From an uncultured Acetobacteraceae bacterium (GTDB taxonomy: Bacteria; Pseudomonadota; Alphaproteobacteria; Acetobacterales; Acetobacteraceae), in contig CALTUD010000017.1 of the NCBI GenBank assembly GCA_943912335.1, forward strand, positions 11,980 through 75,979: DNA of 64,000 nt, written 5' to 3'. The translations under genes were made by a program, and so were the position numbers. The notes beneath the pieces are model-generated. The model did no database searches. It saw nothing but the letters and a program-made list of their open reading frames with translations, and was not told the origin of the DNA. This document shows, one piece after another, positions 16,934 to 24,878 of this stretch (position 1 is its first letter; each line of letters starts with the position of its first letter).

Positions 16934-17619
16934 GCGCCGGTGCCTTGCACGAGCTGTTCCATGGCGTCGGCCAGGATCGCATCCGCCTCGCTTCTGTCGG
17001 TTCGGGCGAGGTCGATCGGGGCGGAGCAGCGGATCGTGCCGCGCCCGAACGGCAGCGGCAGCACCATGCGGTCCCAGGAGCCGAGGCGCTTATGCGCGCT
17101 GGTGCGGCCGGCGCAGGCGATCACCGGCACGCCGGACAGAGCGGCCAGACGCGCCGTTCCGGGTTGCAGCGTGCGTCTGGGGCCGCGCGGACCGTCCGGC
17201 GTGATGGCGACGAGGCTGCCGTCGCGCAGCGTGTCCAGCAGCACGCGCACCGCCGCTGCGCCGCCCTTGTCGCGTCCGCCGGTTTTCTTGGCGCTCGAGC
17301 CCGCGACGGCGCCGATCCCCCAGCGTCCGATGATGTCGGTGATCATGCGGCCGTCCCGGTGCCGGCTGATCAGCACGGAAACCCGCAGCGCCGGGTTGAT
17401 GCTGTGGGCGCGCATCCAGAGTGCCGGGGTGAGCGGCAGGAATTCGTGCCAGAAGGCGATGATGACGGTGCGTCCGTCCTGGCCGGACAGGAACGGCCAG
17501 GATTCCGGCGGCACCTCGAAGCGCCAGCGCGTGGTGCGGAGCGCGAAGCCGAGATAAAGCCCGATCGCGCGTCCGAGCAGTCGATGCAGGGCGTCGCTGC
17601 GCAGAACCCGGCGGATCAT
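16930..17619 (-). CDS. DUF374 lysophospholipid acyltransferase-like protein
   Basis: 229 residues. It has the DUF374/LPLAT pattern: IIAFWHEFLPLTPALW (HX4-type box with His58), SRHRDGRMITDIIGRWGIGAVAGSS, LVAITPDGPRGPRRTLQPG. Family members lie next to waaA in many alphaproteobacteria and are thought to acylate a lipid A or envelope-lipid precursor; the reaction here is not established. It is the first gene of the Kdo/lipid A operon. A parS site lies 13 bp before its ATG. Confidence 0.87.
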   Translation of the reverse strand: MIRRVLRSDALHRLLGRAIGLYLGFALRTTRWRFEVPPESWPFLSGQDGRTVIIAFWHEFLPLTPALWMRAHSINPALRVSVLISRHRDGRMITDIIGRWGIGAVAGSSAKKTGGRDKGGAAAVRVLLDTLRDGSLVAITPDGPRGPRRTLQPGTARLAALSGVPVIACAGRTSAHKRLGSWDRMVLPLPFGRGTIRCSAPIDLARTDRSEADAILADAMEQLVQGTGA

Positions 17620-17631
17620 CGCGTCCGACCT

Positions 17632-17647
17632 TGTTTCACGTGAAACA
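17632..17647. other. parS centromere site
   Basis: TGTTTCACGTGAAACA is a perfect 16-bp palindrome identical to the widely conserved chromosomal parS bound by ParB. It sits in the 37-bp gap between the 3' end of aroC and the start of the Kdo operon. Chromosomal parS sites cluster around oriC, so this places the window in the origin domain. Confidence 0.92.
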
Positions 17648-17656
17648 CGAACCCGG

Positions 17657-18730
17657 TCAGCGTCCTGTCTGGCCGCGATGGCGGAGCATGTGATCGGCGA
17701 GGGTGCAGGCGAGCATGGCTTCGCCGACCGGCACGGCGCGGATGCCGACACAGGGGTCGTGACGGCCCTTGGTGGAGACCATCACTGCCTCGCCGGTGGA
17801 GGAGACCGACGGCACAGGGGTGAGGATCGAACTGGTGGGTTTCACGGCGAAGCGGGCGATGATCGGCTGGCCGGTGGAGATGCCGCCCAGGATGCCGCCG
17901 GCGCGGTTGCCGTCGAACGCCACCGCGCCGTTCTCCATCCGCATCGGATCGGCGTTTTCCTCGCCGGTCAGCAGGGCGGCCTCGAAGCCGGCGCCGATTT
18001 CCACCGCCTTGACCGCGTTGATCCCCATGAGTGCCGCGGCGAGGTCGGCATCGAGCTTGCCGTAGAGCGGCGCGCCCCAGCCGGGCGGCACGCCGGTGGC
18101 CTCCAGAGCGATCACGGCGCCGACGGAGGAGCCGTTCTTGCGGATGGAGTCGAGATACTCTTCCCAGACCGGCACGGTGTCGGCGTCGGGGCAGAAGAAC
18201 GGGTTCCGATCGACCGCGTCCCAGTTCCAGCGCGCGGGATCGATCGCGTGCTGGCCGATCCGCACCAGCGCGCCGCGGATGCGCACGCTCTCGCCGAGCA
18301 CGCGCTGGGCGATGGCGCCGGCGGCGACGCGCATCGCGGTTTCGCGGGCGGACGAGCGGCCGCCGCCGCGCGGATCGCGCAGCCCGTATTTCCGGTCATA
18401 GGCGACATCGGCATGACCGGGCCGGTAGCGGTCGGCGATGGCGCCGTAGTCGCGCGAGCGCTGGTCGGTGTTCTCGATCAGCAGGGAGATCGGCGTGCCG
18501 GTGGTGCGGCCCTCGTAGGTGCCGGACAGGATACGGACCTGATCGGGTTCGCGCCGCTGGGTGGTGAAGCGCGATTGGCCGGGACGGCGGCGATCCAGGA
18601 AGGGCTGGATCCAGCTCTCGTCCAGAGGCAGGCCGGGCGGGCACCCGTCCACGACGCAGCCGATCGCCTCCCCGTGGCTTTCGCCCCAGGTGGTGACGCG
18701 GAACAGGTGACCGAAGCTGTTATGCGACAT
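17657..18730 (-). CDS. aroC: Chorismate synthase
   Basis: 357 residues. Signatures: GHLFRVTTWGESHG, FTTQRREPDQVRILSG, YRPGHADVAYDRKYGLRDPRGGGRSSARET, GNRAGGILGGISTGQPI, TKGRHDPCVGIRAVPV. It converts EPSP to chorismate with reduced FMN in the cytoplasm. The upstream gene on the same strand is fabI, 26 bp away; co-transcription is likely. The stop lies just before the parS site. Confidence 0.97.
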   Translation of the reverse strand: MSHNSFGHLFRVTTWGESHGEAIGCVVDGCPPGLPLDESWIQPFLDRRRPGQSRFTTQRREPDQVRILSGTYEGRTTGTPISLLIENTDQRSRDYGAIADRYRPGHADVAYDRKYGLRDPRGGGRSSARETAMRVAAGAIAQRVLGESVRIRGALVRIGQHAIDPARWNWDAVDRNPFFCPDADTVPVWEEYLDSIRKNGSSVGAVIALEATGVPPGWGAPLYGKLDADLAAALMGINAVKAVEIGAGFEAALLTGEENADPMRMENGAVAFDGNRAGGILGGISTGQPIIARFAVKPTSSILTPVPSVSSTGEAVMVSTKGRHDPCVGIRAVPVGEAMLACTLADHMLRHRGQTGR

Positions 18731-18756
18731 GGGAGAACGGGTGCCGGTGGTTCGGG

Positions 18757-19599
18757 TCAGTCCTTGATGGCGGCGATATCGGGCGCGGCCGGGTTCTTCA
18801 TGCCGACGATATGGTAGCCGCTATCGACGTGGTGCACCTCGCCGGTGACGCCGGAGGACAGGTCGGACAGCAGGTAGAGCCCGGCGCCGCCGACCTCTTC
18901 CGTGGAGACGTTGCGCTCCAGCGGCGCGTTCAGCTGGTTCCATTTCAAAATGTAGGAGAAGTCGCCGATGCCGCTGGCGGCCAGGGTCTTGATCGGGCCG
19001 GCGGAGATCGCGTTGACGCGGATTCCGGCGCCGCCGAGATCGGCGGCCATGTAGCGCACGGAGGCTTCCAGCGCCGCCTTTGCCACGCCCATCATGTTGT
19101 AGTGCGGCATCACGCGCTCGGCGCCGAGATAGCTCAGCGTGAGCAGCGAGCCGCCCGGCTGCATCAGCGCGCTGGCGCGGCGCGACACGGCGGTGAAGGA
19201 GAAACAGGAAATGTCCATCGCCTGCAGGAAGGCGTCGCGCGGGGTGTCGAGATAGCGGCCGCGCAGATACTGCTTGTCGGCCCAGCCGATCGCGTGGACC
19301 AGGAAGTCGAGCTTCCCCCACTTGGCTTCGATCTGGGCGAACGTCTCGTCGATGGCGGCGTCGTCGCTGACGTCGCAGGGCAGGACGATGTCCGAGCCGA
19401 TGCTCTCGGCGAGCGGACGCACGCGCTTTTCCAGCGCCTCGCCCTGGAAGGTGAAGGCCACCTCTGCGCCCTGGAGCGCGCAGGCCTGCGCGATCGCCCA
19501 GGCGATGGAGCGGTTGTTGGCGACGCCCATGACGAGACCGCGCTTGCCCTGCATCAGGGTGCCTCGGGCGGGAAGTGCGGTGGTGTTGCCCTCTGACAT
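18757..19599 (-). CDS. fabI: Enoyl-[acyl-carrier-protein] reductase (NADH), FabI
   Basis: 280 residues. SDR fold with the FabI-type sequence GKRGLVMGVANNRSIAWAIA at the NADH site, FLVHAIGWA, and a catalytic Tyr...Lys pair in PHYNMMGVAKAAL (YX6K). SAGPIKTLAASGI and GVTGEVHHVDSGYHIVGM are also typical. It performs the last step of each fatty-acid elongation cycle. The N-terminal 15 residues (to the second Met) are extra relative to most FabI, so ATG at 19554 is a possible alternative. It diverges from pdxH. Confidence 0.95.
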   Translation of the reverse strand: MSEGNTTALPARGTLMQGKRGLVMGVANNRSIAWAIAQACALQGAEVAFTFQGEALEKRVRPLAESIGSDIVLPCDVSDDAAIDETFAQIEAKWGKLDFLVHAIGWADKQYLRGRYLDTPRDAFLQAMDISCFSFTAVSRRASALMQPGGSLLTLSYLGAERVMPHYNMMGVAKAALEASVRYMAADLGGAGIRVNAISAGPIKTLAASGIGDFSYILKWNQLNAPLERNVSTEEVGGAGLYLLSDLSSGVTGEVHHVDSGYHIVGMKNPAAPDIAAIKD

Positions 19600-19775
19600 C
19601 GCGATCTCGTTCCAGGATCAAGGGGGTGGGATGCTGCGCTCGTGGTCGCACACCGCTCCAACCCCGACAAGAGCCGGTGCCGTTTCGGGCCGCGCGGGTG
19701 CCGCCGCACCGGGCCCTTGGCGCATGCTCCGGCGCGGCGCACAGTCGTGCCCGACCCTTCACGGATGGATGCTGT

Positions 19776-20375
19776 ATGCCCGACGCGGCTCTCGATCCTT
19801 CCCGCGACCCGTTCGAGCTGTTCGAGGAATGGCTGGCCGAGGCGCGGGAAAGCGAACTGAACGATTCCAATGCTATGGCTCTGGCGACGGCCTCGCCGGG
19901 CGGCATTCCGTCCGTGCGCATGGTGCTGCTGAAGGGCTGCGACCGGCGCGGCTTCGTCTTCTATACCAACAAGCAGAGCCGCAAGGCGTCGCAGCTTGCC
20001 GCCCATCCGGCCGCAGGGCTTCTGTTCCACTGGAAGTCGCTGCGCCGTCAGGTGCGGATCGAAGGCGTGATCGAGGACGTGACCGACGCCGAGGCGGACG
20101 CCTATTTCAACAGCCGTGCCCGCATCTCGCGCCTGGGCGCGCATGCCTCCGACCAGTCCCGGCCTTTGCCCGATCGCGCCGTGCTGGAGCGTCGACTGGC
20201 CGAGTACGACGCGCGCTATCCCGGCGACACGGTGCCGCGTCCGCCGCATTGGTCGGGGTATCGCGTGATCCCCGACATGATCGAATTCTGGCAGGACATG
20301 CCGCATCGTTTGCACGACCGTGTCGTTTATCGCCGTGACGGCGAAAGCTGGTCCAGCGAGAGGCTTTATCCATGA
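19776..20375 (+). CDS. pdxH: Pyridoxamine 5'-phosphate oxidase
   Basis: 199 residues. FMN-binding split-barrel with MALATASPGGIPSVRMVLLKG, GFVFYTNKQSRKASQLAAHP, LLFHWKSLRRQVRIEG and EFWQDMPHRLHDRVVYRR. It oxidises PNP or PMP to pyridoxal phosphate. ATG 19776 gives the family length; the open frame further upstream is non-coding. Its stop overlaps the ATG of the universal stress gene (ATGA). The divergent fabI-pdxH arrangement occurs in related genomes, from memory. Confidence 0.95.
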   Translation: MPDAALDPSRDPFELFEEWLAEARESELNDSNAMALATASPGGIPSVRMVLLKGCDRRGFVFYTNKQSRKASQLAAHPAAGLLFHWKSLRRQVRIEGVIEDVTDAEADAYFNSRARISRLGAHASDQSRPLPDRAVLERRLAEYDARYPGDTVPRPPHWSGYRVIPDMIEFWQDMPHRLHDRVVYRRDGESWSSERLYP

Positions 20376-21280
20376 CGGGCGACGCTTCGAACATCGCTTC
20401 GATCCTCCTGCCGCTGAACGGCGTGCCGAGCGAGAGCGAGGCGCTGCGGTTCGGCCTGACCCTGGCGCGTCGTTTCGGCGCCCGGCTGCAGGTGCTGCAT
20501 GTGGCGACGGACGGGCGCGACGTGGCGCCCCTGGCGGGCGAGGGCCTGTCCGGCGCCATGGTCGAGGAGATGATGAGTGCGGCGGAGCGTGAATCCGACA
20601 GCCGCACCGTGTCGGCGCGGGCGCTGCTGCAGCGTTCCCTGGATGCGGATCAGGCCGTGTTCGGCCATGCCCTGCCGCTGCGCACCGAGGCGTCGCCGCC
20701 GAGCCCGGGCGAAGCGGGTGTGGTGTTCCGCTGCGTGAAGGGGCGCGAGCACGACATGGTGGCCTATGCGGCGCGCCTGTCCGACCTGATCGTGGTGCCG
20801 CATCCGGATACGGTGGAAGAAGCGCTGTCCTCGGCGGAAGCCTTGCATGCGGTTCTGTTCGACAGCGGCCGGCCGGCGATCATCGCGCCCAAGACGGCGC
20901 CGGAAACGGTCGGACGGCGCATCTGCGTGGCCTGGAACGGCACCGCGGAAGGCGCGTCCGCGGTGTTCTGCGTGCTGGGCTGGCTGAAGCAGGCCGACAG
21001 CGTGCATGTGCTGCATTCGCCGGAATATCAGCGTCGCGGTCCGGTGGCGTCGGAACTGGTGTCCTATCTGGCGCTGCACGGAATCGCCGCGACCTCGTCG
21101 GAATTCACCCCCAAGGGCGGCGAGGTCGGCGCGGCGCTTCTGGCGGCCGCGGAGGCGCAGGGTGCGGACATGCTGGCGATGGGGGCGTATTCCCATTCCC
21201 GTCTGCGCCAGCTTCTTCTGGGCGGTGTGACGCGCCATGTGATCGCCAAGGCGACGCTGCCGGTGCTGATGGCGCGCTGA
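20372..21280 (+). CDS. Universal stress protein (UspA family, tandem)
   Basis: 302 residues, about twice a single Usp domain. The N-terminal half (ASILLPLNGVPSESEALRFGLTLARRFGARLQVLHV) is a degenerate copy. The C-terminal half (ICVAWNGTAEGASAV...) ends with the nucleotide-binding motif GAYSHSRLRQLLLGGVTRHVI (G-2x-G-9x-G pattern). Role: cytoplasmic stress protein, function uncertain. The start overlaps the pdxH stop, so the two are co-translated, but no stress promoter is visible in front of pdxH. Confidence 0.9.
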   Translation: MTGDASNIASILLPLNGVPSESEALRFGLTLARRFGARLQVLHVATDGRDVAPLAGEGLSGAMVEEMMSAAERESDSRTVSARALLQRSLDADQAVFGHALPLRTEASPPSPGEAGVVFRCVKGREHDMVAYAARLSDLIVVPHPDTVEEALSSAEALHAVLFDSGRPAIIAPKTAPETVGRRICVAWNGTAEGASAVFCVLGWLKQADSVHVLHSPEYQRRGPVASELVSYLALHGIAATSSEFTPKGGEVGAALLAAAEAQGADMLAMGAYSHSRLRQLLLGGVTRHVIAKATLPVLMAR

Positions 21281-21378
21281 GGCGTCGCCTGAAACGGGGG
21301 CGGTTCCGGCAGGAAGGCAACCGGCCGGGACCGGTCGTCGTTGTGTCCTCGCAACTTCACGAAGCCGGGGAAACGACG

Positions 21379-21681
21379 ATGGCCTTGCAGGAGAATCCCG
21401 GTCCCAGAACCGGCGGCACGGGTGGCGGTATCGGCGGGCGCGGCCGGATCGGCATCGTCGGCATGGTGATCATCGTCGCGGCCGCTCTATGGTTTGGCGT
21501 CAGCCCGCGTGCGGCGCTGGATCTGTTCAACGGCACGTCGGGCGGCACGCCTGCCGCGCAGACCGGTGCGCCGGCCGGCACGGCGCCCGCAACGACGGCA
21601 CCGACCACGAACGCCGCTCCGGGAACGCAACAGCCGACCGAGGCCCAGCCGGCGCCTCCATCGGAAGCGCCGCATTCCTGA
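21379..21681 (+). CDS. Small single-pass membrane protein, hypothetical
   Basis: 100 residues: a short Gly-rich N-terminus (GGTGGGIGGRGRIG), one transmembrane segment (IVGMVIIVAAALWFGVS, about 30-46), then a Thr/Ala/Pro-rich tail to the end. ATG 21379 has GGGGAA upstream. The N-terminal part resembles the Gly-rich leader, membrane helix and LGVDP-like turn of YpfJ-type neutral zinc metallopeptidases, but no metalloprotease domain follows. It could be a remnant or an independent small envelope protein. Unrecognised otherwise. Confidence 0.6.
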   Translation: MALQENPGPRTGGTGGGIGGRGRIGIVGMVIIVAAALWFGVSPRAALDLFNGTSGGTPAAQTGAPAGTAPATTAPTTNAAPGTQQPTEAQPAPPSEAPHS

Positions 21682-21698
21682 CATCGCGGTCGCGGATT

Positions 21699-21738
21699 GC
21701 GACGCATCGGCGCCGGATCGTTCCGGCCGGTGCGTCGC
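21699..21738. terminator. Convergent hairpin
   Basis: GCGACGCA (21699-21706) pairs with TGCGTCGC (21731-21738) around a GC-rich inner region that can pair further. It lies between two convergent stops (21681 and 21745). No T-run. Confidence 0.5.
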
Positions 21739-21744
21739 GGCTTC

Positions 21745-22410
21745 TCAGGCGCCGGGCAGCTCGTTGATGGTCACGACGCGCCATGACGCAGGATGGCGCT
21801 CCAGGATGGTCAGCGACAGGTTCTGCACCGAAAGGCGTAGGGCCGTTCCGGCACTGATGTCGAGCGCGTGGGCGCAGGCCATGCGGATGGTGCCGCCATG
21901 GCTGACGGACACGATGTCGCGTCGGTCGTGACGATCGGCCAGACGTTCCAGGGCGCCGCCGACGCGCAGCAGCATCTGGTCCATGCTTTCGCCGCCTGGC
22001 GGGACCTCTTCCGCCGCCATCGGCCAGAACGGATGCGGCGTCATGCCGAGCCGCTCGGGCAGGCGGTGATGTTCCAGGCCGTGATAGGCGCCCATGGATT
22101 GCTCGATCAGGTCGGGCTCGACGCCGAACTCGGTGTGCGGATAGCCGGCCTTGAGGATGTGCTCTGCGGTGATGCGCGTGCGCGACAACGGCGTCGTGAT
22201 CCAGACCGCATCGCGCGGCAGGCGCGCGGCGAGGGACTCGTACATCGGCGTCTGCGATACCAGGCTTTCCGGGCAGAGCGGCACGTCGGTCGAGCCGTAG
22301 AGCCGTGCGCGGGCGTTCTCCTCCACCAGGGCGTGCCGGATCATCCAGAAGCGCGTGACGCCCGGGGCCAGGGCGGGGGTATCGAGAAAGGCACCGTATT
22401 GCTGCTTCAT
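21745..22410 (-). CDS. Histidine phosphatase family protein
   Basis: About 221 residues. The catalytic motif is WMIRHALVEENARARLYGSTDVPL (canonical RHG is RHA here). A second block is WITTPLSRTRITAEHIL, and the second catalytic histidine is in VSVSHGGTIRMA. EQSMGAYHGLEHH supplies the acid/base region. This is a phosphoglycerate-mutase-like fold; the substrate is unknown. The ATG is 93 bp after the stop of the large PLP-fold gene on the same strand, so the two may form a unit. Confidence 0.87.
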   Translation of the reverse strand: MKQQYGAFLDTPALAPGVTRFWMIRHALVEENARARLYGSTDVPLCPESLVSQTPMYESLAARLPRDAVWITTPLSRTRITAEHILKAGYPHTEFGVEPDLIEQSMGAYHGLEHHRLPERLGMTPHPFWPMAAEEVPPGGESMDQMLLRVGGALERLADRHDRRDIVSVSHGGTIRMACAHALDISAGTALRLSVQNLSLTILERHPASWRVVTINELPGA

Positions 22411-22503
22411 GGGAGTCCGATCCGAAATTCTATAGGCGAGACGCCGGTTGCCACCACAACATGACCACAGCAAGGCGGTTCGGGGGCGCGACCGGTTCGC
22501 AAC

Positions 22504-24714
22504 TCAGATATTCAGCCCCGCGTCCGACGGTCGGCGTTTGGAGGCGTCCGGCGCGTAACGCGGTACCGGATCGTGCTGCAGCAGAGCTGGCCAGCAGCGC
22601 AGCAGCAGGCCGATCTTGCCGAGAATGCGCGCGACGTCGCCGATCTCGCGCTGCATGCGCCCGTCGCCGCCGAGCCCCGCATGGGACGGCTCACCCGACA
22701 GGAGGCGCGCTCCGACCGAGATCCTGAGCGCACCGGCCATGCCTGCAGCGTTCGTGCCGGCCAGCCTGTCGCAGCCGACAGGGGCGGGCTGGCCGATATG
22801 CACCAGGAGGCGGGCCAGATCACGATCCTCCAGCGTGGCGGTCGGCGGCAAGGCGCGCGTCACGTCGGCGTTGAGCCAGCGATACACCAGACGCGCCCGT
22901 GCGACGTCGAGCGGCAGGCGTTCCGCATCCTCCCGTGCCGGTTCCAGCACCAGGAAGGAGCGGATGGTCTGCACCTGATCCCAGCACGGGCCGTCGGCCG
23001 TGTCCGGCCGCTGCGGGGGCGGCACGTCCACGGCGACCACGTCCGGGCTGCGCGCGATCGCGGCGTCCACGCCGGCCACGAACCGGTCCACCAGGGCGCG
23101 CGCCGTGGCGTAAGGCACGGAACGGAACGCTTCCATTTCCATCAGTGCAGCCTGCCAGCGCAGCACCATGCCGGCATTGGCGCCGGGCGGGCACGGAACG
23201 GCCTGGGCGCCGGGCGGCCAGTCGGAAGCGCCGCCGTACTCGGCGAGGCCGCACGGCAGGCTGTGCGGGCCATGCAGCCGCGCGGCGATGGCGGGCGGCA
23301 GCAGCAGCGCGCCGCAGAAGGGCGGCCCGGTGAAGAATTTCGAGCCGGTGACCATGACCATCCAGCCGCGATCGAGGCTGTCGCGGATGCGGGATGCGTC
23401 GAGCCGGGCCTGACACGCATCCACCACCAGTTCGAGCCGGTCCCCCAGACGGGCCTGCAGTCGTTCAATGCAGTCCATGCCCGGGGCCAGCAGGCCGGTC
23501 TTTGACAGATCGAGCCTGTGCAGCAACACGGTGCGGCCTTGGGCAGCTTCCGCGTCCACGATGCGGGTGCAGTCCGCATCCACCACGTCCTGCGGCAGGA
23601 GACGTCCGGCCCTGTCGCGGATCGCCACGGGGAGGACGCGCGTGGTGTCCGGGAAACCGTCGACCAGCGCATTCCTGGTCACCGCGCGTCCGAGCGCGGT
23701 GTCGTCGGCGAAATGCCGGCCGGCCGCGGCCATCGGCACGCCGGTTCCGGTTTCCTCCGGCGCCAGTAGCACGTTGCTGACCGGTCTCGCTTCGGCCTCG
23801 CCGTCGCGCGGCAGGCTGCACAGGGCCAGGGCGGCCATTTCCAGGTCGGTGCCGGAGGCCGACAGCACCACGGCGCAGCCGGGCGGAAGCGCGTAATGGG
23901 CCGCGATTCCGGCGCGCACGGCTTCACATTCGGCCGCCAGTGCGGTTCGCGCGTCGCCATCCAGCGCTGCGACGGCGATTCTCCTGCGGGATGCTTCGGC
24001 ACCCGCGAAGCCGCGTTCCGACAGGGAGGATGCGGTGGAGGAGGCGAAGGTGACCGCCCAGGGACGCGGCCTGTGCGAACAGCCGTAATGGTTGAGGCCG
24101 GTGGCGGGGTCCACCGCGAGACGGGCATCGCCGCCTTCCGCCATCAGCGTTTCTGCCGGTCCCAGCAGCGACCATGCGTTGCGCAGTGCCTCAAGAACGG
24201 CGTCCGTGACGGCATCCGGATCGGTCAGGCCCGGCCCGTGTGCGCCCTGCAACGCCGAAAGCCGACTCCATATCTGGGCCAGAACGTCGCGTCCGGGCAT
24301 GGAGGTGGCGGACATGGTGGCCAGCCAGGAAACGGGATCGGGCTGGGGCGGTGCGCCGGGCGGGGCGGCATCCAGCAGAAAGAACCGTGCCGCGACGCGG
24401 GCGGCGGACAGGCCGGCCAGGATGGCGTGTTGCTCCGGCCCGGCGGAATTGTCCGGCGTCGCCGGGGCATCCAGCAGCAGGGAGAGTTCCAGCGCGTGAC
24501 GGAGGTGGAAGGCGGAGACCCTGTCCTCGCCGGTGACGGCGCCGCCCAGGACGATGCGCCGGCCGCGATCGACGCGGAACGGCGTGTCGAGAGTGGGATC
24601 GAAACCGATCGTGCTGTCGCCCGCGACGATGCGCAGATCGGGGCGCTCGAGCGCACTCAGCAGCCGGGTGTTCAGGTCTTCGGCAAACACAAACCATCTC
24701 CCGCGCTTCGGCAT
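22504..24714 (-). CDS. Large PLP-dependent (class V aminotransferase-like) protein with extra N-terminal domain
   Basis: 736 residues. I do not recognise the family. Residues about 270-620 look like a fold-type I PLP enzyme of the cysteine-desulfurase/class V kind: VVLSASGTDLEMAAL (cofactor-phosphate loop, 282-296), LVVDACQARL (429-438; Asp432 would contact the pyridine nitrogen), and VTGSKFFTGPPFCGALLLPP (455-474; Lys459 the likely Schiff-base lysine). Before this, LNHYGCSHRPRPWAVTFASSTASS (about 207-230, quoted in part as LNHYGCSHRPRP) is also PLP-enzyme-like. Residues 1-180 match nothing known to me, and a 110-residue C-terminal part (HIGQPAPVG...LLRCWPALLQHDP) resembles the small domain with an added tail. 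Class V enzymes are normally about 400 residues. Confidence 0.72.
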   Translation of the reverse strand: MPKRGRWFVFAEDLNTRLLSALERPDLRIVAGDSTIGFDPTLDTPFRVDRGRRIVLGGAVTGEDRVSAFHLRHALELSLLLDAPATPDNSAGPEQHAILAGLSAARVAARFFLLDAAPPGAPPQPDPVSWLATMSATSMPGRDVLAQIWSRLSALQGAHGPGLTDPDAVTDAVLEALRNAWSLLGPAETLMAEGGDARLAVDPATGLNHYGCSHRPRPWAVTFASSTASSLSERGFAGAEASRRRIAVAALDGDARTALAAECEAVRAGIAAHYALPPGCAVVLSASGTDLEMAALALCSLPRDGEAEARPVSNVLLAPEETGTGVPMAAAGRHFADDTALGRAVTRNALVDGFPDTTRVLPVAIRDRAGRLLPQDVVDADCTRIVDAEAAQGRTVLLHRLDLSKTGLLAPGMDCIERLQARLGDRLELVVDACQARLDASRIRDSLDRGWMVMVTGSKFFTGPPFCGALLLPPAIAARLHGPHSLPCGLAEYGGASDWPPGAQAVPCPPGANAGMVLRWQAALMEMEAFRSVPYATARALVDRFVAGVDAAIARSPDVVAVDVPPPQRPDTADGPCWDQVQTIRSFLVLEPAREDAERLPLDVARARLVYRWLNADVTRALPPTATLEDRDLARLLVHIGQPAPVGCDRLAGTNAAGMAGALRISVGARLLSGEPSHAGLGGDGRMQREIGDVARILGKIGLLLRCWPALLQHDPVPRYAPDASKRRPSDAGLNI

Positions 24715-24734
24715 CGCGTCATGACGGTTCTAAA

Positions 24735-24746
24735 GCAACCGGTTGC
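24735..24746. promoter_or_regulatory. GCAAC/GTTGC dyad 1 (LacI-family-like operator)
   Basis: GCAACCGGTTGC is a perfect 12-bp palindrome centred on CG, like LacI/GalR-family operators. It lies 21 bp upstream of the PLP-fold gene start and in the divergent gap to rfbB. Confidence 0.45.
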
Positions 24747-24792
24747 GTGGTCGAGGGTAGAATTGTTTAAGAAGATTGTGCGCTGCGAAGGT

Positions 24793-24803
24793 GCAACGGT
24801 TGC
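24793..24803. promoter_or_regulatory. GCAAC/GTTGC dyad 2
   Basis: GCAACGGTTGC repeats the same two arms with one central base fewer, about 57 bp from the first dyad. Two related dyads in one 164-bp divergent gap suggest a dimer- or tetramer-binding regulator. Which of the two genes is controlled cannot be told. Confidence 0.38.
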
Positions 24804-24878
24804 CTGTCACCGTCCGCACTGCCATCGTGCGCGCGACGACATCATCCCCTCAACGGCGTTCGGCACGGAAAAAACGGA

